From Oopsacas minuta (Eukaryota > Porifera > Hexactinellida > Lyssacinosida > Leucopsacidae): 64,000 bases of DNA. The position numbers were made by a program, and so were the translations under genes. The stretch is taken from positions 372,001 through 436,000 of the forward strand of contig JAKMXF010000066.1 of assembly GCA_024704765.1 (NCBI GenBank). Reading direction: 5' to 3'. Position 1 is the stretch's first letter. Each line of letters opens with the position of its first letter. Below are positions 1 to 12,185 of this stretch, piece after piece. The notes under the pieces were generated by a model. That model did not search any database, was not told the DNA's origin, and saw only the letters and a program-made list of their open reading frames with translations.

Positions 1-1072
1 GGGAATTCCCTTTCCGACTACGATACCCAGATGGAGAGCTGCATAAATGATGTTCCCAGGTGAATATAAATATGATGTATAATAATCCCTAATTGAATTT
101 TATTTTAGTGGTAACATAGAAATATTCATCAAAACTCTGACTGGTAAGATAATCACTCTTTATGTTAAGCCTACTGACACTATTGAAGTATTACGTGCTA
201 ACATCCGAGACAAGGAAGGGATCCCTTCCAACCAGCGGCTCATATTTGCTGGGGAACAGCTAAAAGATGAGAGAACCCTATCCGACTACAATATCAAGAA
301 CGGGAGTACACTCCATTTGCATGTAGTATTCCGGCTTAAGAATGGCATACAAATATTCATCAATACTCTGACTGGTAAGACAATAACTCTTTATGTTAAG
401 CCTAGTGACACCATTGAAAACGTATGTTATCAAATTCAGGACAGGGAAGGGATCCCTCCCGACCAGCAACGCCTCATATTTAGAGGGAAACAGCTGGAAG
501 ATTGGAGAACACTATCCGACTACAATATCAATAACGGGAGTACACTCCATTTAGTACTCCGGCCTAAGAATGCCATGGAAATATTCATCAAAACTCTGAC
601 TGGTAGGACTATCACCCTTGATGTTGGGCTTAGTGACACCATTGAAAACGTGCGTTATAAGATTCAGGACAAGGAAGGGATCCCTCCCGACCAGCAACGC
701 CTCATATTTGAAGGGAAACAGCTGGAAGATTGGAGAACACTATCCGACTACAATATCAATAACGGGAGTACACTCCATTTAGTACTCCGGCCTAAGAATG
801 CCATGGAAATATTCATCAAAACTCTGACTGGTAGGACTATCACCCTTGATGTTGGGCTTAGTGACACCATTGAAAACGTGCGTTATAAGATTCAGGACAA
901 GGAAGGGATCCCTCCCGACCAGCAACGCCTCATATTTGAAGGGAAACAGCTGGAAGATTGGAGAACACTATCCTACTACAATATCAATAACGGGAGTACA
1001 CTCCATTTAGAACTCCGGCTTAAGAATGGAGAAATAATTAGAAGATGGATGAACACTATTCTACCTAAATAG
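1..1072 (+). CDS. Coiled-coil/ubiquitin-repeat protein, 5' truncated by window edge
   Basis: Two exons are visible. The end of an upstream exon (1-59) closes at a GTGAAT donor, and the second exon (109-1072) opens after a TTTTAG acceptor; reading frame continues across the junction. The second exon encodes four tandem ubiquitin-like units of about 76 residues that keep the ubiquitin core (TLTGKT, DKEGIPP, QQRLIF, LSDYNI). The RLRGG tail that deubiquitinases cut and E1 activates is replaced by RLKNG or RPKNA, and the last unit runs into an unrelated tail, so no unit can be released or conjugated as ordinary ubiquitin. Lys48 is kept in most units; Lys63 and often Lys11 and Lys27 are replaced. 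The exon-1 end matches the neighbour at 2513, so the missing N-terminus is probably the same coiled coil. Function unknown; a ubiquitin-mimicking scaffold is an inference. Confidence 0.75.
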
Positions 1073-1479
1073 GTAATACGAAGGATAGCTGTTAGTCATC
1101 CCCCAACACAGATTAGTGTAATTATGCCACAATATGCTAATTATAGGAATGTAATATAGTCGTATACATAGAGATTATAATAGCTGAGGTTTCATAATAA
1201 TACATTGTTTCAGGGGCGGATACGCACAGGTTTAAGAGAATCACGGTGATAAATGAGTAAATGTGTTGGATACCCGTTGGGTGTGTTTCTCCCCTTTGCT
1301 ATTCTATTGGACATCAAGTGCCACTATTTGACACCAACCAAATTTGTCTGACCAATAGGCTACTAATATATGTGATTATGACATCTCAGGGCACCGCCCT
1401 CCTCTGTATGTAACTCTGATTGATTATATATCAGCCATAATTGTCATTGGGGTCACAGCTAAAGTAACTAACCATTAGA

Positions 1480-1590
1480 ATGGCATCAAAAATGGGATAG
1501 AACAGTTCGATGATATCTCCTAACAAATCGACGAGAAATTCGACCTTCTCATCTGCCGATTGATCTTAAGGATACATGCTCTCTTAAGCC
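1480..1590 (+). pseudogene. Degraded copy of the coiled-coil first exon
   Basis: Beginning with an ATG, this stretch closely matches the start of the intact gene at 2513 (the same run of codons around the EQFDDIS and EKFDLL segments). It lacks several bases near the start and carries in-frame stops shortly after. The 22 bp just upstream (a GGTCACA..CTAAAGTAACTAACC block) recur near 2139, so a larger segment was duplicated. Non-functional remnant. Confidence 0.75.
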
Positions 1591-2189
1591 CGCCATACAT
1601 ACATTTTTCTATCGAGATGTTGATTGGTGCTGCTATAATTATACACACTGTGCGAAGAAGATTACTTGGATAAAGACGAATAATCTCAATTCAGTGAATT
1701 CACAATTCTTATAAGAGCCAGTCACACAGTCAGGACTTCATGAATATAAAGTAGTGCTTTGGATTGATATTGTTACCTTATAGCTTAGTATCATAGTCAG
1801 TCTACCCGGGCACTGATTAGTACAAACTAGACAAATTGCTACAAATTTTGCATACATACATTTGGAGCCTAGATTGCCTTAGAGTAGCCAATTCAATACC
1901 TACGTCTCCTTCGATACGATTGCTCAAGTTGAACTGATCAATTCTTATTATACAACTAACTGGTGTAAATCCAAACGAGTGATTTAATTCTGTTAGTTTA
2001 TTAATTATAAGAATGTTGTTACAACAAATTTGGATAAAGTAACAAATAATAATATGTATTATACGTAGTTTGTTATTAACTTACAAGAAATCTGATAGGT
2101 CTATAGATCATCTATCGTCTATAACTATGTCTATCATGGGTCACAACTAAAGTAACTAACTAACAGACGAGGGCAATCTCTTTTTGGTA

Positions 2190-2356
2190 CTCCAGGTACT
2201 GACACCATTGAGATATTGAAGCAATATATCCATGATAAAGAAGGGATACCCCCAGACTACCAGTTAATTTCTTTTGCCAGTAAGCAGTTGGAGGATTTGG
2301 CTACCCTCTCCAAATACAAAATCCAGTATAGGAGCACTCTGAACATAGTTTATTAA
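2190..2356 (+). pseudogene. Diverged ubiquitin-like fragment
   Basis: One frame reads through the second half of a ubiquitin fold ([35 protein letters not shown]) and then stops at 2354-2356. The N-terminal strand of ubiquitin, a start codon and a clear splice acceptor are missing. It is much more diverged than the neighbouring repeats, so it is an older remnant, or less likely a lone exon of an unseen gene. Confidence 0.65.
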
Positions 2357-2512
2357 TAATATTTAGGAAACATGACTTCATATCCCTTGGATTATAAAAC
2401 CCTCGTTCTAACTATATTTATAGTTTATACATAAATTATTTGAATGTTTTAATCCCAAATTGGATAATTAACTTTAATAATCACACATCTGAATTATCAA
2501 ATAGCCATTAGA

Positions 2513-3842
2513 ATGGCATCAAACATACCATCCAATGAGATAGAACAGTTCGATGATATCTCTAAACAAATCCAAGAGAAATTCGACCTTCTCATCCGTC
2601 GATTGATCGTAAGGAGAGATGGTCTCTTAGACAGACTATTACAACTCAAGGAGGATTATATCAACAAAGAAACAACTCGAATTTCATCCATAAAAGATCT
2701 AGAAAGAGCACGAAAAGAAATAGAGGAATTGAGGAGTAGAGTAAATACCAATAATCAGATCCATGAACAAGCTGCTCAGTTATACGATAAGGGTCTTGAG
2801 GATCTCAGAGCACCAACAAATCTACAAATCCCTGCATTCCATTATCCATCATTACAACAAATCAAATCACTAATTGATCAATTCGGGGAGATAGAGTTGG
2901 AGGTGCCTAAGATAACACCTCAAGATAAGAGTAAATCTGTGCTGGATAAAGTCATATCCATCAATAGTGATAGGAAACAGCTGGAAGATGAGAGTACTCT
3001 ACCTGTCTACGATACCCAGATGAAGAACTGCCTACATGTTGTTCCGAGGTGAATATACATATGATGTATAATAAAATTTGTCTATGGAGTATACATTTTT
3101 ATAACTAATTATATTGTATTTCAGGGATAACATAAAAATATTCATCAAAACTCTGACTAGGACTATCACCCTTGATGTTGGGCTTAGTGACACCATTGAA
3201 AACGTGCGTTATAAGATTCAGGACAAGGAAGGGATCCCTCCCGACCAGCAACGCCTCATATTTGAAGGGAAACAGCTGGAAGATTGGAGAACACTATCCG
3301 ACTACAATATCAAGACCGAGAGTACACTCCATTTAGTACTCCGGCACCGGGGTACCATGCGAATATTCATCAAACCTATAACTGGTAAGACTATCACTCT
3401 TGAGGTTGAGCCTAGTGACACCATTGCAAACGTGTGTGCTAAGATTCAGGACAAGGAAGGGATCCCTCCCGACCAGCAACGCCTCATATTTAGAGGGAAA
3501 CAGCTGGAAGATTGGAGAACACTATCCGACTACAATATCAATAACGGGAGTACACTCCATTTAGTACTCCGGCCTAAGAATGCCATGCAAATATTCATCA
3601 AACCTATAACTGGTAAGACTATCACTCTTGAGGTTGAGCCTAGTGACACCATTGCAAACGTGTGTGCTAAGATTCAGGTCAGGGAAGGGATCCCTCCCTA
3701 CCAGCAACGCCTCATATTAGCAGGGAAACAGCTGGAAGATTGGAGAACACTATCCTGCTACAATATCAAGAAAGATTTTACACTCCATTTAATGGTCCGC
3801 CCTCGCTCAGAGCTAGAATTTGAAGAGAGCAATATGAATTAA
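2513..3842 (+). CDS. Coiled-coil/ubiquitin-repeat protein, complete
   Basis: Exon 1 is 2513-3048 and exon 2 is 3125-3842; the GTGAAT/TTTCAG junction restores frame through CCG-AGG-GAT. Exon 1 encodes about 178 residues with a charged helical region (roughly 10-110) resembling the coiled coil that follows B-boxes in TRIM-type proteins, but no RING or B-box is seen. Exon 2 encodes three ubiquitin-like units. Unit 1 has lost the glycine of the TLTGK loop. Units end in RHRGT, RPKNA and RPRSE rather than RLRGG, so they are neither cleavable nor conjugatable. Units are nearly identical in DNA to those of the gene at 1-1072, which implies recent duplication or gene conversion. An AATAAA lies at 3863-3868. 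A role in ubiquitin recognition is plausible but not shown. Confidence 0.8.
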
Positions 3843-4609
3843 ATATTGAAAATATATTTACTAATAAAACTGCTTTTTTGAAGTTATATTTGCTGTGATT
3901 ATAATTCTTTAATTTGTATGGAATTTTAATTATCGAATATTCTAGGGTTAAATAAGTAAGACCAGTTTGGATTGAGGTGTATCGAAATAGGCAGCTGCAC
4001 TATTTATACCTTGGAATCGCAGAATATTACGAGATCACTTGGCAAAAGTCGAGATATTTTGTTCCGTTCCCGGAGGCTTTTTCCCGCTGTAGGCCACTAC
4101 TAACAAGTTTTACTTGTAGTGTATACGAACCTACATACTAAATAGTAGCATAGCTGCATAATTTTCCATCAGTATTACTTAATTGACCTGTTTTCTTGAA
4201 ATGTTAACTTTATGAATCCTTATTGGAGGCTTCAATATTGTCTATTGAATCCAGGTTCCATCAATATGTGCAACAGAACTTATCAAAATTGAGATTATTT
4301 TCCCCCAATATATTGTCTCATATTCTTATCTGGTTAATGTTATTATGTAAATTGCAACAACGACTTTTTCATTGTTACAGTCTATTGGACTGATAACCTC
4401 AGCTGCATAACATTACGTCTATATGTCTGTCTACCTTACAAAAATTGCCTAATTTAATGAGTAACGCGGGTGTATTAGCCGTCCATTTTCTTGGAGTTAT
4501 AATAACAGACTTGTGAATCATATAGCCTCTAGTAGTACAATCAGAGTCTGTACTAAAAATATATATCTCACTGGTAATTTGAGAGTAATCATTATATGTT
4601 ATGAATTCC
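3843..4609. other. Intergenic, no gene seen
   Basis: AT-rich spacer between the ubiquitin-repeat gene and NBR1. Apart from the AATAAA just after the upstream stop, I see no conserved reading frame, RNA gene or clear repeat. Confidence 0.5.
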
Positions 4610-4619
4610 TATAAATAAA
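4610..4619 (+). promoter_or_regulatory. Possible TATA box of NBR1
   Basis: TATAAATAAA lies about 70 bp upstream of the NBR1 start codon, a distance that would allow a short 5' UTR. In DNA this AT-rich such matches also arise by chance. Confidence 0.3.
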
Positions 4620-4680
4620 GCTTCTATAGTAGGCTAAGCATCAATTCAAAAGAACAATCTAATATCTATTATCCAACGCA

Positions 4681-7600
4681 ATGTCAATGGAAAAGCCGCG
4701 ATTCAAAGTAAGAGCTCAACTACCCGACGAGGAATCACCACACACATTCACGATTATGCCATCTGTCGCATTCCCAATGCTACACACCCACTTGAAGGAA
4801 ATTTCTGGGCTAAGTCAGATTATTGTGACGTACCAAGATGAAGAAGGTGACGATGTAACTCTGACTAATGAAGAGGAGTTCACAGAGGCTAAGAGGATGC
4901 TTGACCTCGGGAACATCTTATCACTACGACTTACAGTCACTGCAGGACCAAATGCTACCCCCTATAAGAAGGAAGAGCCTGTTATAACCACAACCTCCAG
5001 GCCACAGCCTACTCCACGATCTGCCGGGAAGACGAAGAAAACCGGATACTATCCCGAGCTGGCGGAGGAGCTGGGAGAGATGCTTCATGTATCTACACCA
5101 AAGGAATCTGTACCTGTGAACAGAAATACACAAACTACTCCTGACCTCACTAATGTAAGTTTAGTTGATTGGGGCCTTTTCTCATCTGGGTTCTTTAATT
5201 ATCGGAAATTTTGTCATCGAAAAAACATACATTGTAGAAAAGAAATAGACTTTTGGATGTAATTCCTTCTGATTATTTCGTATATATGATTTTTCTCGTG
5301 TAAAGAATTGGCAAAAAACTACTGTAATTCTCATTTATTTATTTTATACATTTTGAAATTCTTTAGAATAAATCTGAATGGACTGACTCTTTTCTCTCTA
5401 CTGCTTCTAAAGAAATAACAAATGTTCTAGACTCTCTACTCAAATCAGTAACAGCCGAGCCATCTTCTCTCATGAAGACCAGCTCCAGTAGCATGTGTCA
5501 TACGGGCATCCTCTGTAAGCTATGCAACAAAACTATAATCGGGAATCGTTACAAATGTGGGAATTGTGCCGAGTTCGATCTCTGTGAACTATGTCTACTG
5601 AATCCAGATGCTCACGACCCCACCCACATACTAATGCTTATACGTCTGCCCTGTCCAGGAGCTGGATACATTGACGATGAACCTGTACCAATGCTACGAG
5701 AGAACATATACCAGCCTAACGACAACAATGAGGAAAAGTTATTCAAACAATTCTACGCTGATAAACAGGCTAATAAGAAAGCAAAAAAGGCTTTGAAGTT
5801 AGAAAGGAAAATAAAGAAGATGATACTGCCCCAACATGTAGAGGCTAAGGTAATTTAATATACTATCATAACATTTATTCGAGCTGTCCATACCTACTCT
5901 ATATGATCTCAAAATTTGTATTATAGTCTATGGAAAGGGGTCTACTGGTGAACGGTTATGAACTGTTGTTTTATTTATACGTAGAAAACTATACGATAGT
6001 TATTAATATTCATTTATCAAGATTTTATTGTGCAAATTCTACAATGCATATGACGTAATACATTACACGCTTATGACCAATTCGGGAAAAATCCTTATAT
6101 GATTTATGGCTGCTAGTTGTCTGTATATGCTTAATAAAGAACCTTCTAATAATAATATTTCCATATACGTAGGTTGGAGCCTTACAGTCTGACATCGAAC
6201 TCAGGCGCAAAGAAATTAAAGAATTACGAGGAAAAATACGATCTACTAAGAAGGGCGTGGGTGTATTCTCTGAGGATATAGCATTACAAGAACCTTCTCA
6301 GGATTTCAGTGTTAGAATTCTAAGAGATACAAGCGAGTGTGCAGTCGTTCTTCCTATGAGTAGAGGTAGCTGTAAATGGCTTGTAGAAAACAACGGAGAT
6401 TCATTTTGGACTTCTGTTCGCTTCCATTGTGTGTCAGGAAATTTGTTAACAGATGAGAGACAGATTAGCTTGCCGTTCTGCTCACAGGGTGATCAGATAG
6501 AATTGGAGGTTCCCTTCACTGCCCCAGAGATCCAGGGCTATTACTACAGTAAATGGAGACTGTCACACCACGGGAAAGCATTCGGTCCATCTTTCAAAGC
6601 TGAGTGTAGAGTTATATTCGAGCATGTCTTATCTGATAAGAATGTAGAAGTAGATTCAGGTGCTGAAGATGATGAGGATCTAGCATCAGCTGATCAGGGC
6701 TTTGCTATAAGAGCATATCCTGGAGCTGGAGGCATGCAGCAACCTCTCATAGCTATTTCACATGAAGATTACTTGGAAGATAATTCTCTACAGGTTTGTG
6801 TTATTCCTAATTCATTATTTTATTTTGTCCATGTCCACCTACCTGAAAATCCTTAATTGAGAGCAGCTGCCTACGTTTTGTTGTTGCTTTACTTTGCAAG
6901 TGCGTAATTATAAATTAAATCATGCAATACATTGATTGTATTGCAATGATTTGATTGTCTAAATGGCTTAGTTTATAATTTTGTTGTGTTGAAACATGGA
7001 AAAGTCATAAACAATTTTTTGTGTATTAGCGATATTCAAATTCGACAATATATCATACCTGTATGATTAGTAAACCCCCGAATTCCCTACTACCCTGTTA
7101 TTGCTGACCAAACAATAATAATTTGATACGTAATAGTATTATGCCATATAAGGTTCAAAAGTTCAAATTCGTGCTATTTATTCAATTGAAATACAATCTT
7201 ATTCCTTAGCTCGTAATTCTAATTTTAGATAGTTTGAAGTTCGAAGCAAGTAATTTACCTTGCATGGAATTTGATATACGTACTGGCATGCTATTAATAG
7301 ATTTTAATGCTTTGTTCATACAGGTAATCTATTTTCTAATGAAAAATTTAATGAATTCATATTAGGTGTTGTTACGTTACGAAATTGAAATTGATGTGAT
7401 ATATGTTTTGGGTGAAAGAAACGAGAGTTACGACTTTCGAGGCCTCGTTGTACCCTTATCGAATTTCTAGTCGTTCTTAATATGCGAGATACTGCCATAT
7501 TGGGATAAATTTATGGATTATTGAGGGTAAAACTTTAGCATATATAAATTGATCGAATTCTTTATCTACCAACATGCCTTCTTGCAAATAATCATGCTTT

Positions 7601-8916
7601 CAATTACTTTGTCTGGTAACTTGATTATTGCACAATGTATGCACCTCTTTTGCAAAGGATCTCATAACAAGAATATCATTACGTATTATCTCATAACAAG
7701 ACTAATAAATTTATTGCATACGTCTGCTACACATACACACTGCAAAGTACGTGTCCATATAGATATTATTTATGGAAATTGGCTTATAAGCTATTTATGA
7801 AATATTCTATCATAGGCCTTGCCTAGAGAAGACACTGATAGTATTGACTTAGATGCTACAGAGCTGATACAAGAACATGACAGAAATTCTCCTCTCTTCT
7901 CAGACTCAGATCATGAGTTTTTACATGACGCCATTGACATCACACCCTCATCTCCTCCTCCCACTCGCCTCATATCTAATGGAGACACTGCTTCAGTAGC
8001 AAGTAGTTCAGCAGATAGCTTTATTGTAGTACAGATGCCAGATTCATTTGATCCCGATAAGCCAATGTATCTCAGTCAGGGTAACGAGACTATTCCTGCT
8101 AAGATAGTGCCTGATGCTACTAAGGAACAGATCTATGAGGACTCTAACGATTACTCTCCTTTGTCTTCTCTTGAACTCGTAAGTCCATCCATATCGCCTT
8201 CAGCTCCACCAGCCTTTACGACGCATTCACCTCAACCGAATGTATCCATAACCTCCAGATCTTCTGTCTCTCCTATGTCTAGCATTAAGTCATTCGTATC
8301 ATCAGTTGTAGATAAACTTGATGATAGTCTTACAAGGTCACTTACCCCTAAAGTACAGCAAAAAGAGGAACTATTTTCTTCCTGTGAAGATTTTTCACCA
8401 ATTGAATTTGACTTCTCCCAAACAACCTCTATGTCCTCCGTGACCCAGGAGTACACAGCCCCAGTCGATCTTACTACTCCTCTCTCCACCTCACAAACAG
8501 TCAATATCTCTCCTCCTATCTATGAATTCAACTTTGATCTACCCCCCTCTGAAAGCTTCATGGTACCAAATTCAGATACTACCCCTTGTGAAGCTAAACC
8601 AGCCGTCACTGAAGACACTGACCTGTGGTTATCTCAGTCCAGTGGAGCTGTATGCAGTAAAGAACAAGATCCTACTAAATGGATTGCTTCTAATGAAGCT
8701 TTTCCTAACCTTTCACTCACAAGCGAAGAAGAAGCATGGATAGCTCCTAGCGCTAACTGGAAACCAAAACAACCAACTACACTTCTTGAACGTCTCATGA
8801 AGATGGGATTCTGTAACAGAGAACTCAACATTAAGTTGTTAGAGGAGTATAACAATGAATTGGAGTTGGTGATCAATGCCCTGATTGAAGAATCTCAAGC
8901 TCCTTGGGTTCACTGA
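4681..8916 (+). CDS. NBR1: NBR1-type selective autophagy receptor
   Basis: Four phase-0 exons: 4681-5154, 5367-5849, 6173-6793 and 7816-8916, giving 892 residues against 966 in human. Exon 1 holds a PB1 domain (about 5-85) for oligomerisation. Exon 2 holds a ZZ zinc finger (about 200-250, paired CxxC plus His ligands). Exon 3 holds the four-tryptophan (FW/NBR1) domain (about 355-470). Exon 4 is serine-rich and disordered, with an LC3-interacting motif (about 595, SFIVVQMPDSF) that aligns with the human YIIILPECF motif, and ends in a UBA domain (about 845-885, LMKMGF...). The protein would bind ubiquitinated cargo by UBA and ATG8 proteins by the LIR. The domain set is the ancestral NBR1 form rather than the reduced p62. 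Introns are 0.2-1.0 kb. Confidence 0.93.
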
Positions 8917-9502
8917 TTCGTGTGGTGTGAGGAGTAAATTAGGCATAGTATTAAGTGACCTATTTTATACATTCTAAAACTGTTTTGTTGAGTACTGTAT
9001 ACAGTTATGCTCCTCCTTATATTATAAGTTAATTAATGTCTCTTCGTACTTTTGACTTTGTTGTTTGTTTCTTTGTTTTCATTATACATTTTAGGTATTT
9101 TGTGTGCTTTCGACTGTTTGGATTTTGACTTACCCAGCAGCTTTAGCTGTTATAATATCGCATAATTTGGCTAAGGTGTCTAGCTATTGTCAAGAGCTAA
9201 CTAGGAAATTAATTCATAACTTCCAATGCCACATAAATCGTTGAATAAATTCATTCGACATTTGGTAATGCACAATGCCAATTGGAATACCGTTAATAAG
9301 ATTTTTCGGTTAATACTAACTCCGGATATAGCGAACAGATTTTGAACGTATGTTTGGTTGGTGTTCGCATTATTAACGAGGTTCCATTGTATCTATATTC
9401 TCTCAAGGGTGCCAACGATTACAATTATTGGATAAATTACATATACAAGTTCCTTATATTTGTGTGTCTTTGAGTTTGCACTTTGCATATAGAGTTTAAG
9501 TG
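8917..9502. other. Intergenic spacer with possible repeat remnant
   Basis: No gene seen. About 9280-9390 holds a segment ending ATTAACGAGGTTCCATTGTA. Nearly the same end (ATTAACGAGGTTCTATTGTA) occurs in an IARS2 intron near 54,335-54,354, so this is probably a small dispersed element. Confidence 0.4.
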
Positions 9503-11578
9503 ATGAGTAGTGACAAACGTGTAATAGTGCTGATAGACATGGACTGCTTCTATGTACAGGTAGAACAACGTATACACCCTGAGTATAACGGTAAGCCATG
9601 TGTTGTTGTTCAGTACAAGTCATGGAAGGGAGGAAGTATTGTAGCTGTTTCCTACGAAGCGAGAGAGTTCGGAATCAACAGAAGAGGGTTTGGAGATGAC
9701 GCGAAAATGTTATGTCCTGATTGTCACCTTTTTCGTATACCAGAAAAACGCGGGAAAGCTGATCTCCAACGGTACAGAGATGCTGGGGCAGAGGTGATAA
9801 CCGCATTGAGTGATTTCACGAATTGGATAGAGAAAGCCAGTGTAGATGAAGCCTACATAGACATAACTGATCTTGTACGAGAAAGAGGAGAGAGTGCTAA
9901 TCTACGAGACGAGATATCAGATATACATGTAGCTACTTATAAGTCTAAGAGAGGAAGCAAAAAGTGGTTTGATAGTGATATTTCTCGGGGAGATAGGGAC
10001 TTGGCTATCGGTGGTGTTATAGCTGGTGAGATGCGGAAACATATATTAGAAAAAACAAAATTCCATTGCTCCGCTGGTGTTGCCAGGAACAAGAGCTTAG
10101 CTAAATTAGCTTGTGGAATTCGTAAACCGAAAGGACTGACAATTCTCCCACATTCTTGTGTGCAGGATTTGTTCAAAGAAGTTCCTGTTGATAAACTTAG
10201 GAATTTGGGTGGTAAGCTAGGTAGCAAAGTTATAGAAAAATTAGATGTAAAATTCATGGCTGAAGTATATAATATGGGACTTGATAAGCTAAGGAAAATT
10301 CTTGGTGAAAAAGATGGTGATTTTGTATTTGCTATGTCAGAAGGTACGTATAGTGAAGAGGTTAAGAAGAGACAGTTATCTAAGAGTATTTCTTGTGGGA
10401 AAAATTTCCTCGGCCCTGATACACTAAGAACACCTGATTCAGTGAAACATTGGCTGAATCAGCTGGCTCTTGAGATTGTAGAAAGGGTTACTAAAGATCA
10501 GCAAATTAATAAGAGAAAACCTTTGACAATTACTCTCTATTATAAACCGGTGGAGACGAGACATGGCATAACTCGTGCAGCTCCGTTCTCTGTCAACTGC
10601 GCGGATAGATTAACTGAAATTTGCTGGTTAGCTATGTCAAGGGATAAAGTACCTTCTCGTTTATTGAAAGGAAATTCTACAGAGGACAATGAGCTATGTA
10701 AAGCTATTGGGGTATCTGCTATAACTAGCTTGGGATTATCAGCATGTAATTTCACTCAAATAACTGAAAATAGTATACAAAACAAGCTAAACTTCAGTGT
10801 AGTAAACAATGATTCTAATAGTACTATGCTTCCTACAACTTCAAATATTGTAGAAGATACTCCTGAGATCCTTGAGATAGATCGGAGTTGTCATCCAGCA
10901 CTTATTGGCCTCAAAGAAGACATTGATGCTCAATTTGCTCTTAATTTCCCTAACCGTGGCCGTGATTTCAAATACACACAACGTTCTTCTATTTCTAACC
11001 CTCTTCCAAAGACGGATGCAGCTGCCTTTCTAGAATCAATTCCTTATGCAAATAGAGTATCAATCTCACATTTACCAACATTAATTGATCATGATTATAG
11101 CTCAGATGAACCTGAACCATTCAACTACCGAACTAATGTTATGCTAACTGCACGCGGAATAGACGTACCTACAATGCATTGTCTACCATTAAGTCTACAG
11201 GAAGAGATTCTACAGCATTTAGCAGATGATGCACGTCTGAATAGAAATATGTCTCTTAAGATTGAAGATTTTAGTAGTAGTTCGAATTCTGGATTCGGAT
11301 TCACTGCTCCTAAGAAAGAGAAGAGTGTTAAGTGTGTTACTTGTAATGAATCAGTACTACGGTCTAAACTGCAGGAGCATAAGGATTCTCATTTAGCACA
11401 TGCTATACAGGATATTTCTGAGTTTAGTACGTCTACACCATCTCTACCCAAACCGTCGGTGTCTAAAAAGGTTAAAATTGAGAAGACTTTGAAAAAGGGA
11501 GGTAGAAAGAAGAAACCTATCGTTAATACTGGGCAATCTACACTTAATATATTCTTTAATTCTAATTCTAATGAATGA
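9503..11578 (+). CDS. POLH: DNA polymerase eta (Y-family), intronless
   Basis: One 691-residue reading frame; I use the ATG at 9503 (a GTG lies just before it). Translesion polymerase that copies past UV photoproducts. The palm motif LIDMDCFYVQVE gives catalytic Asp12, and SVDEAYID gives Asp115-Glu116, the same numbers as in human. Palm, fingers, thumb and little-finger regions follow to about residue 430. A ubiquitin-binding UBZ finger has Cys611, Cys614, His626 and His630. A C-terminal PCNA-binding PIP box reads QSTLNIFF (678-685). UBZ and PIP support recruitment to ubiquitinated PCNA. The vertebrate gene has many introns, so the intronless state is unusual and may reflect retroposition or intron loss. 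Confidence 0.93.
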   Translation: MSSDKRVIVLIDMDCFYVQVEQRIHPEYNGKPCVVVQYKSWKGGSIVAVSYEAREFGINRRGFGDDAKMLCPDCHLFRIPEKRGKADLQRYRDAGAEVITALSDFTNWIEKASVDEAYIDITDLVRERGESANLRDEISDIHVATYKSKRGSKKWFDSDISRGDRDLAIGGVIAGEMRKHILEKTKFHCSAGVARNKSLAKLACGIRKPKGLTILPHSCVQDLFKEVPVDKLRNLGGKLGSKVIEKLDVKFMAEVYNMGLDKLRKILGEKDGDFVFAMSEGTYSEEVKKRQLSKSISCGKNFLGPDTLRTPDSVKHWLNQLALEIVERVTKDQQINKRKPLTITLYYKPVETRHGITRAAPFSVNCADRLTEICWLAMSRDKVPSRLLKGNSTEDNELCKAIGVSAITSLGLSACNFTQITENSIQNKLNFSVVNNDSNSTMLPTTSNIVEDTPEILEIDRSCHPALIGLKEDIDAQFALNFPNRGRDFKYTQRSSISNPLPKTDAAAFLESIPYANRVSISHLPTLIDHDYSSDEPEPFNYRTNVMLTARGIDVPTMHCLPLSLQEEILQHLADDARLNRNMSLKIEDFSSSSNSGFGFTAPKKEKSVKCVTCNESVLRSKLQEHKDSHLAHAIQDISEFSTSTPSLPKPSVSKKVKIEKTLKKGGRKKKPIVNTGQSTLNIFFNSNSNE

Positions 11579-12185
11579 TGTTTATGTTTATGATTTCTAT
11601 TTAATCACTCAGTTTATAATCAATTAACTTTTGGATGATCTCTTAATATTGTATTTGAATACATTTCTAAGTTTGAAAAACTCTTTTCTTATATTAGATC
11701 AAGATTTAATTTGGATCTTTTTTGAGCCAACGAGTGTTTTACTCGCATAACCTATACTCGTGAATTATTTCTACATAATTCGCTGATTATTTTAAACTAC
11801 GAGTATATGTTTTTGGTTTTACAATTACATCCTACTGTGTAATCACAGCCACACTTATGAGTTATAACCACAAATACATTTCTCTGATAATTTTCTCTTT
11901 TCTGGTAAGGCAAGTTCAAAATTACGTAACACTTCCAAGGGGAGGTGAGTGGTAAGAAAGCTCTAGCCTTTACATATATATGATCATGACAATCTGGTTT
12001 TCATGAATTTTGTGTTTACCGTTATAACTGTCCCTAAATGAATGTTGAGCAATCGATGATAAGACTAGAACTCTTCCAGGTAATTTGACTAGAGAGTTTC
12101 TTTACGAACATCCCACATTGGTTATTCCAATTTTCTATTGTACAGAATTTAGTGAATAATTAATATTATTATTTATCAAAGTATC
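11579..12185. other. Intergenic between convergent genes
   Basis: Shared 3' region of POLH and the TRM9-like gene, which converge. No reading frame, RNA gene or strong repeat recognised. Confidence 0.5.

Noticed and set aside
1-1072. Ordinary polyubiquitin gene
   Set aside because: No unit ends in RLRGG, and the array follows a coiled-coil exon.
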